From Massilia sp. PDC64 (lineage in GTDB: Bacteria; Pseudomonadota; Gammaproteobacteria; Burkholderiales; Burkholderiaceae_D): 64,000 nucleotides of DNA. Positions within the stretch are counted from its first letter, which is position 1, and each line of letters begins with the position of its first letter. The notes under the pieces were generated by a model that saw only the letters and a list, made by a program, of their open reading frames with translations, searched no databases and was not told where the DNA came from. The stretch is taken from the NCBI RefSeq assembly GCF_900101265.1, contig NZ_FMZS01000007.1:1-64000 (forward strand), given 5' to 3'. A program made the translations under genes and the position numbers. Of the stretch, positions 1-9,040 are shown piece by piece.

Positions 1-95
1 CGCCGCCAGGTTGCCCCGCGCTGCCGTTCGACTTGCATGTGTAAAGCATGCCGCCAGCGTTCAATCTGAGCCAGGATCAAACTCTTCAGTTCAAT
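1..95 (-). rRNA. 16S ribosomal RNA, 5' end (partial)
   Basis: The reverse complement of this stretch carries the conserved 16S 5' end, including the universal forward-primer site AGAGTTTGATCCTGGCTCAG followed by the helix sequence ATTGAACGCTGGCGGC. The gene reads leftward and leaves the window at base 1, so only about the first 95 nucleotides are present. The exact 5' end (near base 94-95) is inferred from the E. coli alignment. Confidence 0.97.
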
Positions 96-230
96 TCCTG
101 TTTTGACACTTTCGTGTCATGTCGCTCACTCAAAATACTGACTGTATTTCTTGTGAACATTTGATAATTTAAGCATTCAGTATCACCGAAGCGATACTGG
201 CACTTCATCAAACGCCCACACTTATCGACT

Positions 231-247
231 GTTTATTGTTAAAGAAC
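231..247 (-). promoter_or_regulatory. rrn leader boxA antitermination site
   Basis: On the minus strand this reads GTTCTTTAACAATAAAC, the classic boxA-type element of proteobacterial rRNA leaders, bound by NusB/NusE to keep transcription resistant to Rho. It lies between the promoter at 312-340 and the 16S start, as expected. Confidence 0.75.
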
Positions 248-311
248 TGTGTTCGGTACTGCCTTGCTGCGTTTCGCGAATCGTTTTGTTCGTCAGCAGC
301 AGAGAAGCGAG

Positions 312-340
312 ATTATGCAGTGTTTCGCGATGATCGTCAA
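312..340 (-). promoter_or_regulatory. rRNA operon sigma-70 promoter
   Basis: The minus strand has a -35 TTGACG (335-340), a 17-nt spacer and a -10 CATAAT (312-317). An A-rich block just upstream (341-352 on the plus strand is T-rich) resembles an UP element. Transcription would start near 304, giving a leader of about 210 nt before 16S. Only this copy is obvious; a second rrn promoter was not found. Confidence 0.7.
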
Positions 341-478
341 CTTCTTTTTTCTCCCATCGAAGCGTTCAGAACCGTTTAAGGATCCGTCGTTTGCGACGAG
401 GGACCGAATCATACCAGCGTCGCATACGGCCCGCAAGTCCCGCTACAATGGACGCTTTGCCGTCTTCCCCGCGCCACC

Positions 479-1969
479 ATGACCATCCTGCTCTCCACCC
501 TGAATGCCCGCTACGCCCACGCTTCGCTCGGGCTGCGCTACCTGCTGGCCAATATGGGACCGTTGCAGGAACAGACGAGCCTGATGGAATTCGTCATCGG
601 CGCGAAGACCGTGGAGGTCGTCGAACGCCTGCTGGCGAAGAAGCCCCGCATCGTCGGCTTCGGCATCTATATATGGAACGTCGAGGAAACGACGAAAGTC
701 GTCGCGATGCTCAAGCGCGTGGCGCCCGAGGTGACGGTCGTGCTGGGCGGGCCGGAAGTCTCGTACGAGACGAACGAGCAGGAGATCGTGCGCCTGGCCG
801 ACTACGTCGTCACCGGCTGGGGCGACATCACCTTCCCCAAGCTGTGCAGCGAAATCGTCAACGGCCCCAAGCCGATCATGAAGATCCATGCGGGCGTCCA
901 GCCGCCGATGGCCGACATCGCGCTGCCCTATTCTCTATATAGTGACGAGGACATCGCCCACCGCACGATCTACGTGGAAGCGTCGCGCGGCTGCCCGTTT
1001 AAGTGCGAGTTCTGCCTGTCGTCGCTGGACAAGACAGCGTGGCCATTCGGCATCGACACCTTCCTCGCGGAGATGGAGTCGCTGTACCAGCGCGGCGCAA
1101 GACTCTTCAAGTTCGTCGACCGCACGTTCAACCTGAACGTCAAGACGAGCCAGCGCATCATGCAGTTCTTCCTCGACAAGATCGCGGCGAATCCCGACGA
1201 TCCCGTCTATGCCCACTTCGAGCTGGTCCCGGACCACCTGCCGGAAGCGCTGAAGGCGACGATCGCGCAGTTCCCGCCCGGCGCGCTGCAGTTCGAGATC
1301 GGCATCCAGAGCTTCAACCCGGACGTACAGACGCTCGTCAGCCGGCGCCAGGACAATGCCAAGGCCGCGGACAACATCCGCTGGCTGACCACGCAATCGC
1401 ATGCGCACCTGCACGTGGACCTGATCGCCGGCCTGCCGGGCGAGGACGTCGACTCGTTCGCGCGCGGCTTCGACCAACTGGTCTCCCTCGGCCCGCACGA
1501 GATCCAGTTCGGCATCCTCAAGCGCCTGCGCGGCACCCCGATCATCCGCCACACGGAACCGTACAAGATGGTGTACGAGCCGTATCCGCCGTACACGGTG
1601 CTGACCACTGACCGCATCGACTTCGCCACCATGCAGCGTCTCGTGCGCTTTGCCCGCTACTGGGACCTGGTCGCGAATTCCGGCCGCTTCGCCCACACGG
1701 TCAAGGTGCTGCTGGGCGACAGCCCGTTCGCCAACTTCATGGCCTTCTCGGACTGGATTTATACCCAGCTCGACGCCACCCACCGCATCGCGCTCGACCG
1801 CCTGGCCAAGCTCGTGCAGGCGTGGCTGCAGCACCAGGGCATGGCGGCCGCGGACGCCGCCGCCCTCATCGCGAGCGACTACGCCGGCAGCGCCCATAAA
1901 CCGGCCGAGAAGTCGACGCAAGCAAAAGCGGCCGCGCCCGAGCGCCAGGTCCGCCACCTGGCAGCGTAA
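479..1969 (+). CDS. B12-binding-domain radical SAM protein (DUF4080 type)
   Basis: This 496-residue protein has an N-terminal cobalamin-binding-like Rossmann domain (about residues 1-140, with VVLGGPEVS). A radical SAM domain follows, whose cluster motif is C172, C176 and C179. The C-terminal third matches the DUF4080 pattern that follows such cores. These enzymes cleave S-adenosylmethionine and many methylate unactivated carbon or phosphorus centres; the substrate here is unknown. It stands alone, divergent from the rRNA operon, and the start ATG is at the beginning of the conserved MTILLSTLNARYAHASLGLR block. The C-terminal 30 residues are Ala/Lys-rich and probably disordered. Confidence 0.88.
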   Translation: MTILLSTLNARYAHASLGLRYLLANMGPLQEQTSLMEFVIGAKTVEVVERLLAKKPRIVGFGIYIWNVEETTKVVAMLKRVAPEVTVVLGGPEVSYETNEQEIVRLADYVVTGWGDITFPKLCSEIVNGPKPIMKIHAGVQPPMADIALPYSLYSDEDIAHRTIYVEASRGCPFKCEFCLSSLDKTAWPFGIDTFLAEMESLYQRGARLFKFVDRTFNLNVKTSQRIMQFFLDKIAANPDDPVYAHFELVPDHLPEALKATIAQFPPGALQFEIGIQSFNPDVQTLVSRRQDNAKAADNIRWLTTQSHAHLHVDLIAGLPGEDVDSFARGFDQLVSLGPHEIQFGILKRLRGTPIIRHTEPYKMVYEPYPPYTVLTTDRIDFATMQRLVRFARYWDLVANSGRFAHTVKVLLGDSPFANFMAFSDWIYTQLDATHRIALDRLAKLVQAWLQHQGMAAADAAALIASDYAGSAHKPAEKSTQAKAAAPERQVRHLAA

Positions 1970-2057
1970 AGACGACTATGTGCGCCACCGAACGCTGTAA
2001 GGTCACGGTAACGTAGCGCTGGTGGCGGCAGTCGCGAATCTCTTTTACACTGCCGCA

Positions 2058-3185
2058 ATGCGGATTGAAAATGCGCCAACATTAACCATCGAGCATCCAG
2101 ACGCCGGCGCGGGGCAATCCGTGGTGGCGCGCGGCGTATGGCAGGTCCATGCATTCTCCCGAAGCGGCTTCAAGGACATCGAAAAGACGCTGAAATCCCT
2201 GGCCGGCAAGCCGGTCGTCTGGGACCTGTCCGAGATCGCCAGCCTGGATCACATCGGCGCCCAGCTGTTCTGGAGTTCCTGGGGCAAGCGCCGTCCCGAA
2301 CAGCTGAAGCTCGACCCGAAGCAGGAAGAACTCTTCGAGCGCATCGAGAAATCCGGCCAGATCGAGCTGCCCCGCACCCGCAAGAGCCACCTGCAATGGG
2401 TGATCACGCTGGGCGGCGGCGTGCTGAGTTTCTTCGAGCACCTGCGCGGCGGGCTCACGCTGATCGGCCAGGTGGTGCAGGACATCGGCCGCTTCATCCG
2501 CCATCCGGTGTCCGGACCGTGGCGCGAAATCTCGGCCAACATCTATCACTCCGGCTTCCAGGCGCTCGGCATCACGGCGCTCGTCGGGTTCCTGATCGGG
2601 GTCGTGCTGTCGTACCTGTCGGCGCAGCAGCTGCGCATGTTCGGCGGCGACATCTACCTCGTCAACATCCTCGGCATGAGCATCATCCGCGAACTGGGAC
2701 CGCTGCTGGCGGCGATCCTCGTCGCGGGCCGCTCCGGGTCGTCGATCACGGCGCAGCTGGGCGTGATGCGCGTGACGGAGGAACTCGACGCAATGCTCGT
2801 GATGGGCATCTCGCACGGCTACCGCCTCATCATGCCCAAGGTGGTCGCGCTCGCGCTGGCGATGCCGCTGCTCGTCGTCTGGACGGATGCGATGGCCCTG
2901 ATCGGCGGCATGGTCTCCGCGAAGATCGAACTGAACCTGACGATGCGCTACTTCATCCAGAAGCTACCGTCCGCCGTGCCGATCGTGAACTACACCATCG
3001 GTCTCGCGAAGGGTGCCGCGTTCGGCATGCTGATCGCGCTCGTCTCGTGCCACTTCGGCCTGCGCATCAAGCCGAACACGGAAAGCCTGGGCCGCGGCAC
3101 GACGACGTCGGTCGTCACGGCGATCACCGTCGTGATCCTGGCCGATGCCGTGTTCGCGATCGTCTTCTCCGGGGTGGGCTTCTGA
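2058..3185 (+). CDS. MlaE/YrbE-type lipid ABC transporter permease with N-terminal STAS-like domain
   Basis: About 375 residues. Residues 20-95 look like a STAS-type domain (GVWQVHAFSRSGFKDIEK, VVWDLSEIASLDHIGA). From about residue 125 there is a MlaE permease with the family hallmark SIIRELGPLLAAILVAGRSG. The fusion makes it longer than E. coli MlaE (about 260 residues), whose STAS partner MlaB is separate, so this polypeptide probably supplies both roles. A GTG at 2022 would add 12 residues; I prefer the ATG at 2058. The stop overlaps the next start as TGATG, so translation is coupled. It is the first gene of a Mce lipid-transport operon. Confidence 0.9.
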   Translation: MRIENAPTLTIEHPDAGAGQSVVARGVWQVHAFSRSGFKDIEKTLKSLAGKPVVWDLSEIASLDHIGAQLFWSSWGKRRPEQLKLDPKQEELFERIEKSGQIELPRTRKSHLQWVITLGGGVLSFFEHLRGGLTLIGQVVQDIGRFIRHPVSGPWREISANIYHSGFQALGITALVGFLIGVVLSYLSAQQLRMFGGDIYLVNILGMSIIRELGPLLAAILVAGRSGSSITAQLGVMRVTEELDAMLVMGISHGYRLIMPKVVALALAMPLLVVWTDAMALIGGMVSAKIELNLTMRYFIQKLPSAVPIVNYTIGLAKGAAFGMLIALVSCHFGLRIKPNTESLGRGTTTSVVTAITVVILADAVFAIVFSGVGF

Positions 3186-4036
3186 TGGACAAGCCTCAAC
3201 GCCCGCCGCAGCAACTGAACCGCAAGCCCGAGGAAGACGTCGGACCGCCGGTCGTCCAGATCCGCAACCTGTGGACGCGCTTCGGCCGCACCGTCGTCCA
3301 CCAGGACCTGAACCTCGACATCTACGCGGGCGAGATCCTGTCCATCGTCGGCGGCTCGGGCACCGGCAAGACCGTGTTGCTGCGCCAGATGCTGGGTCTC
3401 GAGCGGCCGTCCAGCGGCTGCGTACGCGTGTTCGGCGAGGACGTCAGCAGCGCCAGCCCGGAACAGCTGCAGCGCATGCGCAACCACTGGGGCATGCTGT
3501 TCCAGCAGGGCGCCCTGTATTCCGCGCTGACCGTATTCGACAACATCGCCCTGCCGCTGCGCGAACTGCGCGCCCTGCCGGAAGACGTCGTGCGCGACGC
3601 CGTGCTGCTCAAGATGGACATGGTCGGACTCGGTCCGGGCGATGCGAACAAGATGCCGTCCGACCTGTCGGGCGGGATGATCAAGCGGGCCGCCCTCGCG
3701 CGTGCGCTCGCGCTCGAGCCGCAGCTCCTGTTCCTCGACGAGCCGACGGCGGGCCTCGACCCGGACCTGTCCGATTCGTTCGTGGCGCTGATCCAGACCC
3801 TGCACAGCGAACTGAAACTGACCGTCGTGATGGTCACGCACGACCTGGACACGCTGTTTGCGCTGTCCTCGCGCATCGCCGTGCTGGCGGAAAAGCACGT
3901 CATCGCGGTGGGGCCGTCGTGCGACGTGCTGCGCGTACAGCACCCCTTCATCAAACACTTTTTCCTGGGGCCGCGCGGCCAGCGGGCGCTGGAAGTGCTG
4001 GAAGAGCGCATCGCAAGAAAGGAGACGGAAGACTGA
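3185..4036 (+). CDS. MlaF-type ABC transporter ATP-binding protein
   Basis: A 283-residue ABC ATPase with Walker A GGSGTGKT near residues 56-63, signature LSGGMIKRAALARAL, Walker B LLFLDEP near 181-187 and the switch histidine in VTHDLD. The signature with MIKR and the order permease-ATPase-MCE place it in the Mla/Mce class that powers phospholipid movement across the periplasm. It starts inside the permease stop codon. A proline/glutamine-rich 20-residue N-terminal extension precedes the domain. Confidence 0.93.
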   Translation: MDKPQRPPQQLNRKPEEDVGPPVVQIRNLWTRFGRTVVHQDLNLDIYAGEILSIVGGSGTGKTVLLRQMLGLERPSSGCVRVFGEDVSSASPEQLQRMRNHWGMLFQQGALYSALTVFDNIALPLRELRALPEDVVRDAVLLKMDMVGLGPGDANKMPSDLSGGMIKRAALARALALEPQLLFLDEPTAGLDPDLSDSFVALIQTLHSELKLTVVMVTHDLDTLFALSSRIAVLAEKHVIAVGPSCDVLRVQHPFIKHFFLGPRGQRALEVLEERIARKETED

Positions 4037-4037
4037 C

Positions 4038-4985
4038 ATGGAAAACAGATCGTATGCCCTCATGACGGGCTTCTTCACGGTCGCGCTGCTGGTCGCGGCC
4101 ATCCTGATCGGCCTGTGGCTGAACCGCGACCGCACCACGATGCATCCGTACGAGATCGTCACCACGCAGACCATCCCCGGCCTGAATCCGCAGGCGACCG
4201 TGCGCTACCGCGGCCTGGAAGTCGGGCGCGTGGACGACATCATGTTCGACCCGCGCGTGACGGGCCAGATCCTCATCAAGCTCTCCATCGAGGAAGGCAC
4301 GCCCGTCACCAAGACGACGTTCGCCTCGCTCGGCTACCAGGGCGTGACGGGCATCGCGTTCATCCAGCTGGACGACGACCGCACCGGTTCCCCGCTGCTG
4401 CAGAGCGACAAGGACCACGTGGCGCGCATCCCGCTGCGCCCCGGCCTGCTCGACCAGCTGGAAAAGCGCGGCCTCGCGATCCTGGAAAAGACGGAGCGCA
4501 TCACGGACAGCCTGAACAACGTGCTGAGTAAAGAAAACCAGGACAAGCTGACGGGCGCCTTTGACAGCATCAACAAGGCCGCCGCCGCGTATGCCGAGAT
4601 CCCGGGCCAGTTGCAGCCCACGCTGGCGCGCCTGCCCGCGCTGACGGATAAACTCGATCGCACGGTGGGCTCCGTGAACGAGTTGTCGACGAGCGCCACC
4701 ACGGCCGTGCGCAACTACGACAAGCTCGCGACGAGCCTGCAGGCTCCGGGCGGCCCGATCGAGCGCGCCGGTGCGGCCATCGATTCGCTGGGCGGCGTGA
4801 CGTCCGACCTCGAGCTGCAGACGTTGCCGCACGTCGTCGACATGGCCGACGAGGCGAAGACGTCGCTGCGCGCCGTGCGCCGCACCGTGACGAACCTGGG
4901 CGACCGCCCGCAAAGCATCCTGTTCGGCGCGCCGGCCGCCGAACCCGGCCCGGGCGAACCCGGCTTCGTCCCCCCGACCAAATGA
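4038..4985 (+). CDS. MlaD-family MCE domain protein
   Basis: A 315-residue inner-membrane-anchored protein. One transmembrane segment (about residues 8-28) is followed by a single MCE domain (about 38-115, containing GLNPQATVRYRGLEVGRVDDI) and then a long helical region to the end. MCE proteins form hexameric rings or tubes that carry lipids between membranes. The longer C-terminal helix compared with E. coli MlaD suggests a needle-like extension, as in Mce/PqiB types. The ATG at 4038 has a strong AGGAGA site and lies one base after the ATPase stop. Confidence 0.9.
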   Translation: MENRSYALMTGFFTVALLVAAILIGLWLNRDRTTMHPYEIVTTQTIPGLNPQATVRYRGLEVGRVDDIMFDPRVTGQILIKLSIEEGTPVTKTTFASLGYQGVTGIAFIQLDDDRTGSPLLQSDKDHVARIPLRPGLLDQLEKRGLAILEKTERITDSLNNVLSKENQDKLTGAFDSINKAAAAYAEIPGQLQPTLARLPALTDKLDRTVGSVNELSTSATTAVRNYDKLATSLQAPGGPIERAGAAIDSLGGVTSDLELQTLPHVVDMADEAKTSLRAVRRTVTNLGDRPQSILFGAPAAEPGPGEPGFVPPTK

Positions 4986-4999
4986 GGAATCCAGCGACC

Positions 5000-5620
5000 A
5001 TGCATCCGACCCGCTACCTTCTCGCTGCCGCCCTTGCCCTGACGCTGTCCGCCTGCGCCTCGCAGAAGGGCCAGCCGACCACGCAGTTCGACTTCGGCCC
5101 GGCCACGCCGACGGCAATCCAGACGCCGGCCGGGCTCGCGCCCGGCCCACTCGGTTCGGTGGTCGTCACCGACGTCACCGGCTCGAGCGCCCTGGACAAC
5201 GAGCGCATGTTCTACCGCCTCAGTTATGCCGACCCGCTGCAGGCCCGCACGTATGCGAACAGCCGCTGGACGGCGAACCCGCTGCAACTCCTGACGCAGC
5301 GCTTCAAGACGCGGCTCGCGCAGGCGGGCGCGCGGGTGTTGTCGGAAACGGATGCGGCCACCGGCATCCCGCTGCTGCGCATCGACGTCGATGAATTCAT
5401 CCAGGACTTCGGCGGCGTGAGCCAGAGCACGGGTGTCGTCGCCGTGCGCGCGTCCGTGTTCCAGGGCCATATCCTCGTCGACCAGAAGAGCTTCCGCCAG
5501 GCCGTCGCCGCCCCCAGTGCCGACGCGGCCGGCGGCGCGCGCGCCCTCGCGGCCAGCACCGACGCCGTCGCGGCCGACATCGTGGCGTGGCTGGGCACCT
5601 TGAATCTCAACCGACGATGA
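5000..5620 (+). CDS. ABC-type transport auxiliary lipoprotein (PqiC-like)
   Basis: A 206-residue lipoprotein: signal peptide with lipobox LSAC, lipidated Cys19, then an ABC_trans_aux fold typical of PqiC-like proteins (FYRLSYADPLQARTYANSRW, then RLAQAGARVLSE). Such proteins sit in the outer membrane as partner of an MCE transporter. An ATG at 4982 overlaps the previous stop; I chose 5000 because GAGG at 4985-4988 is placed to serve it and the signal peptide becomes canonical. Confidence 0.85.
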   Translation: MHPTRYLLAAALALTLSACASQKGQPTTQFDFGPATPTAIQTPAGLAPGPLGSVVVTDVTGSSALDNERMFYRLSYADPLQARTYANSRWTANPLQLLTQRFKTRLAQAGARVLSETDAATGIPLLRIDVDEFIQDFGGVSQSTGVVAVRASVFQGHILVDQKSFRQAVAAPSADAAGGARALAASTDAVAADIVAWLGTLNLNRR

Positions 5621-6744
5621 CCGGGACGGAAGACGAGGCCGGCCCGCGCGCCTCGCCGGTGGCGCGCGCCGCGCTGCTGGCCTATCTGCTGCTGATCGTC
5701 TACGCCAGCTGGTTCCCGTTTTCCGGCTGGCGCAGCAGCGGGCTGTCGCCGTTCGCCTTCCTCACCCTGCAGATGCCGCGCTGGTGGACCGGCTTCGACG
5801 TCATGGTCAACATCGTCGGCTACATGCCGTTCGGGATCCTGATCGTGCTGGCCCTGCATCCGCGCGTGCGCGGCCTGTGGGCCGTGGCCGTCGCAGCCGT
5901 CGTCGGCCTGCTCGTCTCGGGCACGATGGAGACCGTGCAGAACTACCTGCCCAGCCGCGTGCCGTCGAGCCTCGACCTGCTGACCAATGCGGGCGGTTGC
6001 CTGGCCGGGGCGGTGATCGGCGCGTGGTTCGCGCCGATGCTGCTCGACCGCAGCCGGCTGTACCTGCTGCGCCAGCGCTGGTTCGCGGCGCATGCGAGCC
6101 AGGGCCTCGTGCTCGTCGCGCTGTGGCCCCTGGCCCAGGTCTATCCGCAGAACTACCTGTTCGGCAACGGCCAGATCCTGCCGCTGCTGTCGGAATGGTT
6201 GTCCGAATGGCTCGACACGGACATCGACCTCGTGACGATGCTGCGCGGCGACGCGCCGATGAGCGTGGAACAGTACTGGCTGTCCGAGACCATCATCACG
6301 GCATGCGGCATGACGGGCGCCGCCCTCACGCTGCTGTGCCTTACGCGCCGCGGCGCACCCCGGCTGTCGCTGATGCTGGCACTGATCGGCGTCGGCATCG
6401 TCGTCAAGACGCTCGCGAGTTCCCTGTTCTTCGCCCCGGACAATGCGTTCGTATGGGTCACGCCGGGCGCCGAAGGCGGCTTCCTGATCGGGCTGATCAT
6501 GCTGGCGGGTCTCGCGTTCGCACCCCAGGTCGCGCAGCGCCGGCTGGCCGTCGTGACGCTCGTGCTGTCGCTCATCGTCGTCAATACGATTCCCGCCAAC
6601 CCGTATTTCGTCTCCACCCTGCAGGCCTGGCAGCAGGGTAAATTCCTGAATTTCAACGGGGCTGCGCAATTCCTCGACATGGCCTGGCCCGTCATCGCGC
6701 TGTGGTTCCTGCTGCTGCCGTCGCACCGGCTGAATCGACCCTGA
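5617..6744 (+). CDS. VanZ-like family membrane protein
   Basis: A 375-residue multi-pass protein. The N-terminal half is a VanZ-like domain (YASWFPFSGWR, then GFDVMVNIVGYMPFGILIVL, and ETVQNYLPSRVPSSLDLLTN), as in small VanZ homologues. The C-terminal half adds further hydrophobic helices of unknown role. The ATG overlaps the lipoprotein stop as ATGA, so it is co-translated with the Mce operon. A role in the lipid system is inference from coupling only. Confidence 0.82.
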   Translation: MTGTEDEAGPRASPVARAALLAYLLLIVYASWFPFSGWRSSGLSPFAFLTLQMPRWWTGFDVMVNIVGYMPFGILIVLALHPRVRGLWAVAVAAVVGLLVSGTMETVQNYLPSRVPSSLDLLTNAGGCLAGAVIGAWFAPMLLDRSRLYLLRQRWFAAHASQGLVLVALWPLAQVYPQNYLFGNGQILPLLSEWLSEWLDTDIDLVTMLRGDAPMSVEQYWLSETIITACGMTGAALTLLCLTRRGAPRLSLMLALIGVGIVVKTLASSLFFAPDNAFVWVTPGAEGGFLIGLIMLAGLAFAPQVAQRRLAVVTLVLSLIVVNTIPANPYFVSTLQAWQQGKFLNFNGAAQFLDMAWPVIALWFLLLPSHRLNRP

Positions 6745-6787
6745 TAAGGGCGTATCATATGAAAGATACACGCCATCCGGAATCGAC

Positions 6788-7114
6788 ATGAACGACGACA
6801 AACCCTTTTACAAGCACCATGTGTTCTTCTGCCTGAACGAGCGCGAAGGCAAGGACTGCCGCCCCAGCTGCGGCAAGAGCGGCGCGGAAGCCGCGCAGCA
6901 ACACGCCAAGAAACGCGTCAAGGAACTGGGCCTGAATGGCCCGGGTCAGGTGCGCATCAACAAGGCCGGCTGCCTGGACCGCTGCGAGGAAGGCCCCGTC
7001 GTGGTCATCTACCCGCAGGGCACCTGGTACACCTACGTGGACAACTCCGACATCGATGAAATCATCGACCGCCACCTCGTCAAGGGCGAGGTCGTGGAAC
7101 GCCTGAAGATCTGA
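6788..7114 (+). CDS. Thioredoxin-like (2Fe-2S) ferredoxin domain protein
   Basis: A 108-residue protein with the thioredoxin-like 2Fe-2S ferredoxin pattern: cysteines at 15, 24 and 28 near the N-terminus and C62/C66 in the GCLDRCEEGP motif. These soluble proteins transfer electrons or serve in cluster traffic; the partner is unknown. It is followed after 12 bases by a hydrolase gene, so both are likely co-transcribed. C24 is extra relative to the four cluster ligands expected. Confidence 0.88.
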   Translation: MNDDKPFYKHHVFFCLNEREGKDCRPSCGKSGAEAAQQHAKKRVKELGLNGPGQVRINKAGCLDRCEEGPVVVIYPQGTWYTYVDNSDIDEIIDRHLVKGEVVERLKI

Positions 7115-7126
7115 CTGAAGTACGCA

Positions 7127-7756
7127 ATGAACAAGAATTCCCACAAGTTTTACCTGACCGGCCCCGCCGGCAAGATGGAATGCCTGCTGGACGAGCCGGA
7201 AGGCGCTCCGCGCGGCATCGCGCTCGTCGCGCACCCGCACCCGCTGTATGGCGGCACGATGGACAACAAGGTCGCGCAGACGCTGGCCCGCGCCTTCGTC
7301 GGCCTCGGCTACGTGACGGCGCGCTTCAACTTCCGCGGCGTGGGCGAGTCGGAAGGCGTGCACGACGAAGGCCGCGGCGAAGTGGACGACATGCAGGTCA
7401 TGCTGGACCACATGATCGAACAGTATCCGGGCCTGCCGTATGCGCTGTCCGGCTTCTCGTTCGGCACGTTCGTGCAGGCGCAGCTGCAGCAGCGCCTGAT
7501 CCAGCAGGGCCGCCCGGCCGAGCGCCTGGCGCTGGTCGGCACGGCCGCCGGCAAGTGGCCGATGCCGGAAGTCCCGGCAGACACGATCCTGATCCACGGC
7601 GAACTTGACGATACGATACCGCTCGCGCACGTGTTCGACTGGGCGCGCCCTCTCGACATCCCCGTGACGGTGATTCCCGGCGCGGACCACTTCTTCCACC
7701 GCAAGCTCGTCCACATTAAAAATCTTGTCGCGCAATTGTGGCGACGTGACATTTGA
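7127..7756 (+). CDS. Alpha/beta hydrolase (dienelactone-hydrolase-like family)
   Basis: A 209-residue cytoplasmic hydrolase. HPHPLYGGT at 36-44 forms the oxyanion region, the nucleophile elbow GFSFG has Ser111, and the C-terminal HGELDDTIP and GADHFFH supply the acid and the histidine (ADHFFH near 185-190). This matches the short alpha/beta hydrolase family often annotated as CocE/NonD-related or dienelactone hydrolase. Substrate unknown. It lies directly behind the 2Fe-2S protein gene. Confidence 0.85.
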   Translation: MNKNSHKFYLTGPAGKMECLLDEPEGAPRGIALVAHPHPLYGGTMDNKVAQTLARAFVGLGYVTARFNFRGVGESEGVHDEGRGEVDDMQVMLDHMIEQYPGLPYALSGFSFGTFVQAQLQQRLIQQGRPAERLALVGTAAGKWPMPEVPADTILIHGELDDTIPLAHVFDWARPLDIPVTVIPGADHFFHRKLVHIKNLVAQLWRRDI

Positions 7757-7776
7757 GGCGAACGCTGGCCTATAAT
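7746..7776 (+). promoter_or_regulatory. Sigma-70 promoter of the D,D-carboxypeptidase gene
   Basis: A perfect -10 TATAAT at 7771-7776 is preceded by GTGACA at 7746-7751 (five of six -35 matches) with a 19-nt spacer. It overlaps the end of the hydrolase gene and gives a leader of about 75 nt before the ATG at 7858. Confidence 0.6.
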
Positions 7777-7857
7777 GATGCGATCTTCTTTCAAGGCAAT
7801 GCTTTCGGGCATTGTCCATCGCATCACAGTCCACGTTTATCCTCTGAATTGTCTTCC

Positions 7858-9006
7858 ATGAAAAAGTTAATCGCGGCCCTCGCCGCCAGTGCCCTTTTGA
7901 TGTCGGCCGCCCAAGCGCAGCAGGTGCCGGCCCCGCAAATCGCCGCCCGTTCGTGGCTGCTGCTGGACGCCACCAGCGGCCAGGTCATCGCCTCGCAGGA
8001 TCCGGACGCCCGCATCGAGCCGGCGTCGCTCACCAAGGTCATGACGGCCTACGTCGTGTTCGAAGCCCTGCGCGACAAGAAGATCACGCTGGACCAGATG
8101 GTCAACGTGTCGGTGCGCGCGTGGAAGGTCGACGGCAGCAGCTCGAAGATGTTCATCGACCCGGCCACCCCGGTCAAGATCAACGACCTGCTGTACGGCC
8201 TGATGGTCCAGTCGGGCAATGACGCTGCCGTGGCGCTGGCCGAAGCCGTCGCCGGCGACGAAGCGACGTTCGTCACGCTGATGAACCGCGACGCCGAGCG
8301 CATGGGCATGAAGAACACCAAGTTCGCCAACCCGCACGGCCTGCCGTCGCCGGACAACTACTCGACCGCGCGCGACCTGTCGATCCTGGCCTCGCGCGTC
8401 ATCAAGGACTTCCCCGAGTTCTACAAGATCGACTCGGTCAAGGAATTCACGTACAACCGCATCAAGCAGCAGAACCGCAACCGCCTGCTGTGGCTGGACC
8501 CGACCGTGGACGGCATGAAGACGGGCCACACGGAAGCGTCGGGCTTCTCGATGATCGCGTCGGCCCACCGCCCGAACGGCCCGGCCGGCGAGCGCCGCCT
8601 GATCTCCGTGCTGTCCGGCGCCACGTCGGACGGCAACCGCACGGCGGAAAGCCAGAAGCTGCTGAACTGGGGCTTCCAGAACTTCGACACCGTCAAGCTG
8701 TATTCGAAGGGCCAGGCCATCCTGACGCCGGAAATCTGGAAGGGCTCCAAGTCGAACGTGAAGATCGGCTTCCCGAACGACGTGTGGGTGACCGTGCCGA
8801 AGGGTGTGGCCCAGAAGATGAAGCCGGTCCTGGAACGCAAGGACCCGCTGGTCGCGCCGCTGGCCCTGAACAGCCGCGTCGGCACGCTGAAAATGAACGT
8901 CGACGGCAAGCCGCTGCTGGCGCTGCCGGTGGTGGCGCTGGAAGAGGTGCAGGAAGCGTCGATCTTCGGGCGTGCGTGGGACTCGATGCGCTTGTGGATG
9001 AAGTAA
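7858..9006 (+). CDS. dacC: D-alanyl-D-alanine carboxypeptidase (PBP5/6 type)
   Basis: A 382-residue class C low-molecular-weight penicillin-binding protein. It has a signal peptide ending AQA near residue 20, and the three active-site motifs S57-L-T-K60, S119-G-N121 and K221-T-G223. A C-terminal PBP5-like beta domain and an amphipathic tail (IFGRAWDSMRLWMK) anchor it to the membrane. It removes the terminal D-Ala from peptidoglycan stem peptides in the periplasm. A start further upstream would bury the signal peptide, so ATG 7858 is used. The symbol is by family; dacA would be equally defensible. Confidence 0.93.
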   Translation: MKKLIAALAASALLMSAAQAQQVPAPQIAARSWLLLDATSGQVIASQDPDARIEPASLTKVMTAYVVFEALRDKKITLDQMVNVSVRAWKVDGSSSKMFIDPATPVKINDLLYGLMVQSGNDAAVALAEAVAGDEATFVTLMNRDAERMGMKNTKFANPHGLPSPDNYSTARDLSILASRVIKDFPEFYKIDSVKEFTYNRIKQQNRNRLLWLDPTVDGMKTGHTEASGFSMIASAHRPNGPAGERRLISVLSGATSDGNRTAESQKLLNWGFQNFDTVKLYSKGQAILTPEIWKGSKSNVKIGFPNDVWVTVPKGVAQKMKPVLERKDPLVAPLALNSRVGTLKMNVDGKPLLALPVVALEEVQEASIFGRAWDSMRLWMK

Positions 9007-9040
9007 CATCACCACAACACGACCATTTGAAAGAACAACG

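Noticed and set aside
6744..6788. Inverted repeat GTATC/GATAC before the 2Fe-2S protein gene as an operator
   Set aside because: Arms are only five bases with no matching site elsewhere; too short to support a claim.
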